DNA of 64,000 nucleotides from Lineus longissimus (Eukaryota; Nemertea; Pilidiophora; Heteronemertea; Lineidae): NCBI RefSeq assembly GCF_910592395.1, contig NC_088309.1, positions 2,296,501 to 2,360,500 of the forward strand, read 5' to 3'. Shown piece by piece: positions 60,031 to 64,000 of this stretch (position 1 is its first letter; each line of letters starts with the position of its first letter). The notes under the pieces were generated by a model. It saw only the letters and a program-made list of their open reading frames with translations, ran no database searches and was not told where the DNA came from. The position numbers and the translations under genes were made by a program.

Positions 60031-63000
60031 CAACTCGCACACTGTTATCAACATGTTGCTGACAAGATTGAATATTAAGAAAGCAAACTATGTAGATAGT
60101 GACTTGTCATCTCAAAATTAACTTTTGGTGTTACTTTTGAGCACAAAACCTGTAGGAAGTTTTCCTATTTCGACATCACAAACTACATGTAATAATGAGA
60201 CTTGTAAGCGTTTTACATGATGATCAAACTTCAGTTTGGAGAAAAAAAATATTGTTATAAGTTTTACCATTTTAAAGTAACCTTTTGTGCTAGTAGTGAA
60301 CACCTTTTGATGTTATTAGACCATTTATATGTAAATAATGGTGCTTTCCTTACATGTGTATTGCTACCCTCTCTGGCCTCCTGTTCATCTGTTTCAGTCC
60401 ATCTTAACCTTGATATCACACTGTGCTTTCACCACTTTTGGCAGCGTCTTATGTTTATTCACTGTATTCAAAGCATATCACATTTAGAATTTGTAATCGG
60501 AATTGAAAAGCAGCTACTTACCAATCTTATATTGTTTGCCATCTCATCTGCATCTGACGATGTTGGAAAGGTAATGTAGTGGGTACAGAAATGGGCTTTG
60601 TAACATATTGCCAATACGTGTAAGGAGAAATAAGAAAATGTAACATACATTTTGATAACTCATGTGTACAGTGATGACAGACTCGGAAGTGTTTGCAATA
60701 GTTTGCCATCACTTGGAAGGCAATGCTAATTGAAATGTGCAAAAATGTCATTGCTAATTCATTAGCCTTAGATTTGGGGAGTAAATGCAGACAGAGGTCT
60801 ACCGCTGATACTGCTAACTGAAAGTTAGCGAGTTTGTCGGCTTTTGGTATTGCAAACTTTTCCTGGTAAGAAAATGAAGCATATCATCATCACATATGTG
60901 CTAAGCACGTTACTGCTTTCTTTACTACTTGCCTGTTCAATACTTAAGAAATGTTTGATATTTAGCCAATGTATGATAAAGTTCTTGTGTAAAAAGTTAC
61001 ACTCTCATCTGAAAAGAGGTTGGAGGTATGCTGTTTAGTCCAATATTGTTATCATGGAAATTATGAAATTTTCCTGATCAGGCTCTTTGATGTTGTTATT
61101 ATATTGGGTCGTTTCATTGAAATGGGAATATTATGATTATTTGCATGATCTAGGTAACTAACTATCTAGCAAAGCTTTTTGGTTGCAGAACTTCCACTTG
61201 AGTGGACAAGTCGTACTCAATTTCTTTGAAATGGCCCTATTGTTGCCTTGGAAACTCAGTTTTGGCTTCCAACATGATTTGAACTTTGGTGATAACATTA
61301 CCTCAAGAATCCTTTCTTCATTTTATAGAGAAATCCAATGTGATGACTGAGATGATATCAGGTTTTTTTTCTGTGGCCAGTTATTGTGTGATCCTCGTTC
61401 TTTGACTGGCATTTCATTTCAGTCGACCGAACTATATCTTGGCTGTAAAAATGAATGGGCGATCTGAAATGAAATGGAAAGAAGCTTTCAGCAATTTACA
61501 CAGGCAAAATATGCGAATGTTGGGCCGACAGCTGTTGATATTGCCAGGGCGTCATCCTGTGGATGATGTCCTTGACATCTGCGTGAGTGGTGTCGGCATT
61601 ATATCTGTGGACCACTGTGTGAATTTGACTCTGCAAAATTGCAAGAATGATGTCTGTGGAATGATGTCGGCCCGACATTTGCATATTTTGCATATTTTGA
61701 GTAGGGGTATAGACAACACACTCAGAGTGAGAACCATGAAACCATGGTCCCAGAATGTGTTCTACCCTTGGTACCGTCTTTATTTACAAGAAGTGTGTGT
61801 ATATAATTTGTTACTAGCTTTGTTGAGTTTATTATATAATCTATTTGAGCTTTGAGCAATGGCTGAACGCAGACACCCTGTGATAAAGTGACGACTCGAA
61901 TCTAGTTCCTAGTGTGCAAACCCTGTTATGGTCATAATTGTTGGGGCGATGGGGGACAATACTAATGGCTGATTCAGGCATTGGATCAAGAGAAAATGTG
62001 TTATCTTTCTTTAAGACTTCTGATGTGTCACCATATATCAATGTATTTGCCTCTATACTTGAAGTCAAAGTGTGTAATATTGCATATTTACATACTGTCA
62101 GAAAGGAACTATCCCACCATGAGATCCCACTCTGGCAGGTATATAAACTTTCAAATTGTATTGAAAGCCACGAGGCAAGTTTGAAAAGAATCCTTTATCA
62201 TGATTGGTGGATTTCATTATACCCGATCTGGAAATTCTTTTTTTAAATGAACATAAAGGTGTGCCTAATGATGGAAGTTCGAAAGTTGTTGTAAAATGCT
62301 TGTTATTTTTTTTAACGTTATCATTAACCTTTTGATTCATGAAATGTCAGGTTAACATGTTGTTTGGAATAAGTATTTTATTGCTTGTTCATGAAATATA
62401 GTTCTTTTAATGGAATCCATACTACCAAGATCAAGGACGAATGTGGTAAAACCCACACATGCACAGATTGTGCCTAAATCTGTCCTCTTGAATTTGTCTA
62501 TTCTAGACATACCACAACCAATTTTGGGATGAATTATCTCAATAATGTGTGTTTTGCTTTGATGATATATTTTTGAAGTTATATGCTACTGCTTTTATCC
62601 TTACTGTGATTTTGTAATCAGGGTGCCCTGCCCATGTGTATATTGTGTTGCCAAGTGAGAAATTCTATTATTGAAGCTTAGGAGTGAACATAGAAATACT
62701 GTAGTTGAAGCAATGTGCGATTAGTGGTTTACCCTCTTATCTTTGTTGCATATTGCAGCAATTATAATCAAATAGCACAGTGATTTCAATCACTTGTTCG
62801 TGCAGCGCTAAACCTGGGAAGTTGATGGTTGAAGAAATTGGTAGGTTTATCAGTTTTTAACAAAACTATAATGATTTTGTTGTCATTTGAGGTTATTGTG
62901 CCAAAATTTGTTGTTGTTGTGATGGTGATTTCAGATTGTGATTTACATGTTAGACTAACCAGGTGTGTAGGAGAGATTTGAACCTGTGATTGATACAGGT

Positions 63001-64000
63001 GATAATGACTGCTGGGAGGTTGGCGTGGTCACTGAAACTTCCTGGCTCTCTTGCTTGTGAAACTATTGTGATTTAGATGAAGTGATAGACTGCCATTTCT
63101 ACCTCTGGGAAACGCATTGCTTGATGGTAGCTGTATGTGTGGCCCTAAAATCACATAGTGTACGGTGATGTGTTTGAAATGAGTGATAAGAGCCCTGATC
63201 TTCTCAGGATTATGAGATGTGATATGATACTTAATCAGATCGGTGGATTGATCATTCGGTTTGACAGGTGCTTCATCTGGGGTCACATGCTACATTGTCT
63301 TCGACCCAGTTACGCAAAGGTACAGATTTTGTTATTAGATAGTTGATTTTGTGTATTAGAATTGGCATTGACTTTTAGATCGTTTCATGTTGACCATTGG
63401 TATAACTACGAAAGTGCTTAGTGTAAATGTGTCATAGTAACTTGCCACTCACAAGACAAACCTCAGATATTAAGAACTGTCTCTTCAGGGCTGCCAGCAT
63501 ATTAGTATTTTGAAAGCATTTTGTCCTGAAATGTGTAGAAATTCGTAGGATAGTGCTGAAAGCCACTGAAATTTGTCTTTTCTGATTCATTAGGAATACT
63601 GATACCGTCTTCACGTACTTGAGTGAAAGATGTGTTCACATGAACATGGTTTTCCCAGGGTTGAAACGCGTTTGAATCATGGCTTTAGCTTTATTCTGTT
63701 TCAAGATATCAAAGTTGGTTTGTTGATGCCACATAATGAATAATATTCTTCATTTTATTCACATGCATTTCGTTTTGTTCTTGTTCGTTTAGTTTGTAGA
63801 GTTGATGTATTATATATAGCCAGTGTTGTATTAAGTAACAAGTTGTTTCAAAGTTATATTAACAACAATCTTTGTGATTGAAATTATTGTTTTATGTGTA
63901 TAAATTATAATCGCTTTTGAATATACTCTCATTTTCAAAACCTAAATTAATAGATCACCTCATAAAAGGGATTACTCTCAGCCTGCTCCATACCTTCGAT
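60031..64000. other. 3' region of the zinc-finger gene, no further gene recognised
   Basis: Nearly 4 kb of AT-rich sequence with T runs and no recognisable domain. It may be a long 3' UTR or an intergenic region. It holds a small inverted-repeat element at 61504-61691. The ORFs at 61439 and 61938 lack supporting evidence. Confidence 0.45.
61504..61691. mobile_element. 188-bp MITE-like element
   Basis: Inverted ends 61504-61530 and 61665-61691 match at 25 of 27 positions (GCAAAATATGC...GGGCCGACA). The interior carries a second, weaker inverted match (GTGGATGATGTCC against GATGTCTGTGGAATG). No transposase and no clear target duplication. Confidence 0.7.

Noticed and set aside
61439-61855. 138-codon + strand ORF
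   Set aside because: Much of it lies inside the MITE-like inverted repeat, and the rest is low-complexity Leu-rich sequence.

Overview
The window looks like nuclear DNA from an invertebrate animal. Genes are split by short introns with GT-AG boundaries, promoters and AATAAA signals are eukaryotic, there is a U11/U12 spliceosomal protein, and transposon remnants lie between genes. The phylum cannot be fixed from sequence alone. The frequent TACATGTA-type words and the LINE with an (ACTT)n tail would fit a lophotrochozoan, hemichordate or cephalochordate, but this is only an impression. Exon coordinates were read by hand from splice signals and reading-frame phase, without transcript data.

Left part (1-22,500): two CD20/MS4A-like four-helix membrane proteins lie in tandem on the + strand (5919-6551, and 8198-10885 with a very long Ser/Asn-rich tail). 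Then comes a five-exon type I membrane protein (15950-18324) with a signal peptide, an LDL-receptor class A domain, three C..C..CC..CC repeats, a transmembrane helix and two PPxY motifs. The spaces hold a coding-like minisatellite (13.5-14.2 kb), a decayed pogo/Tigger-like DNA transposon with perfect 34-bp inverted ends (18426-20283), a small foldback element and a 3 x 0.2 kb tandem repeat.

Middle part (22,500-35,700): a nested segmental triplication. One 5'-truncated, internally deleted LINE was copied three times together with its flank. Each unit carries a four-exon gene (TATA box, 5' UTR exon, signal-peptide exon, bridging exon, cysteine exon) for a secreted peptide with a C-C-CC-C-C inhibitor-cystine-knot framework. 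Units 2 and 3 also carry a minus-strand tetraspan gene with a PPSY tail. Copy 1 differs from copies 2 and 3 by ten substitutions inside the 100-base cysteine exon. All ten change amino acids and none touches a cysteine, while about ten differences are scattered over the other roughly 2.3 kb. This is the most interesting signal in the window.

Right part (38,900-64,000): conserved genes. These are an intronless GT31 beta-1,3-glycosyltransferase (+), SNRNP35 (-) with a decimer RS minisatellite, DCAF12 (+, seven coding exons), a LYSMD3/4-type LysM membrane protein (-, two exons) and, divergently from it, a + strand gene with an in-frame stop ahead of a three-finger C2H2 zinc-finger reading frame. 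The promoter between LYSMD and the zinc-finger gene appears to be split by a 687-bp Mutator-like foldback element with about 190-bp inverted arms and a 10-bp target-site duplication. Smaller inverted-repeat elements sit near SNRNP35 and at 61.5 kb.
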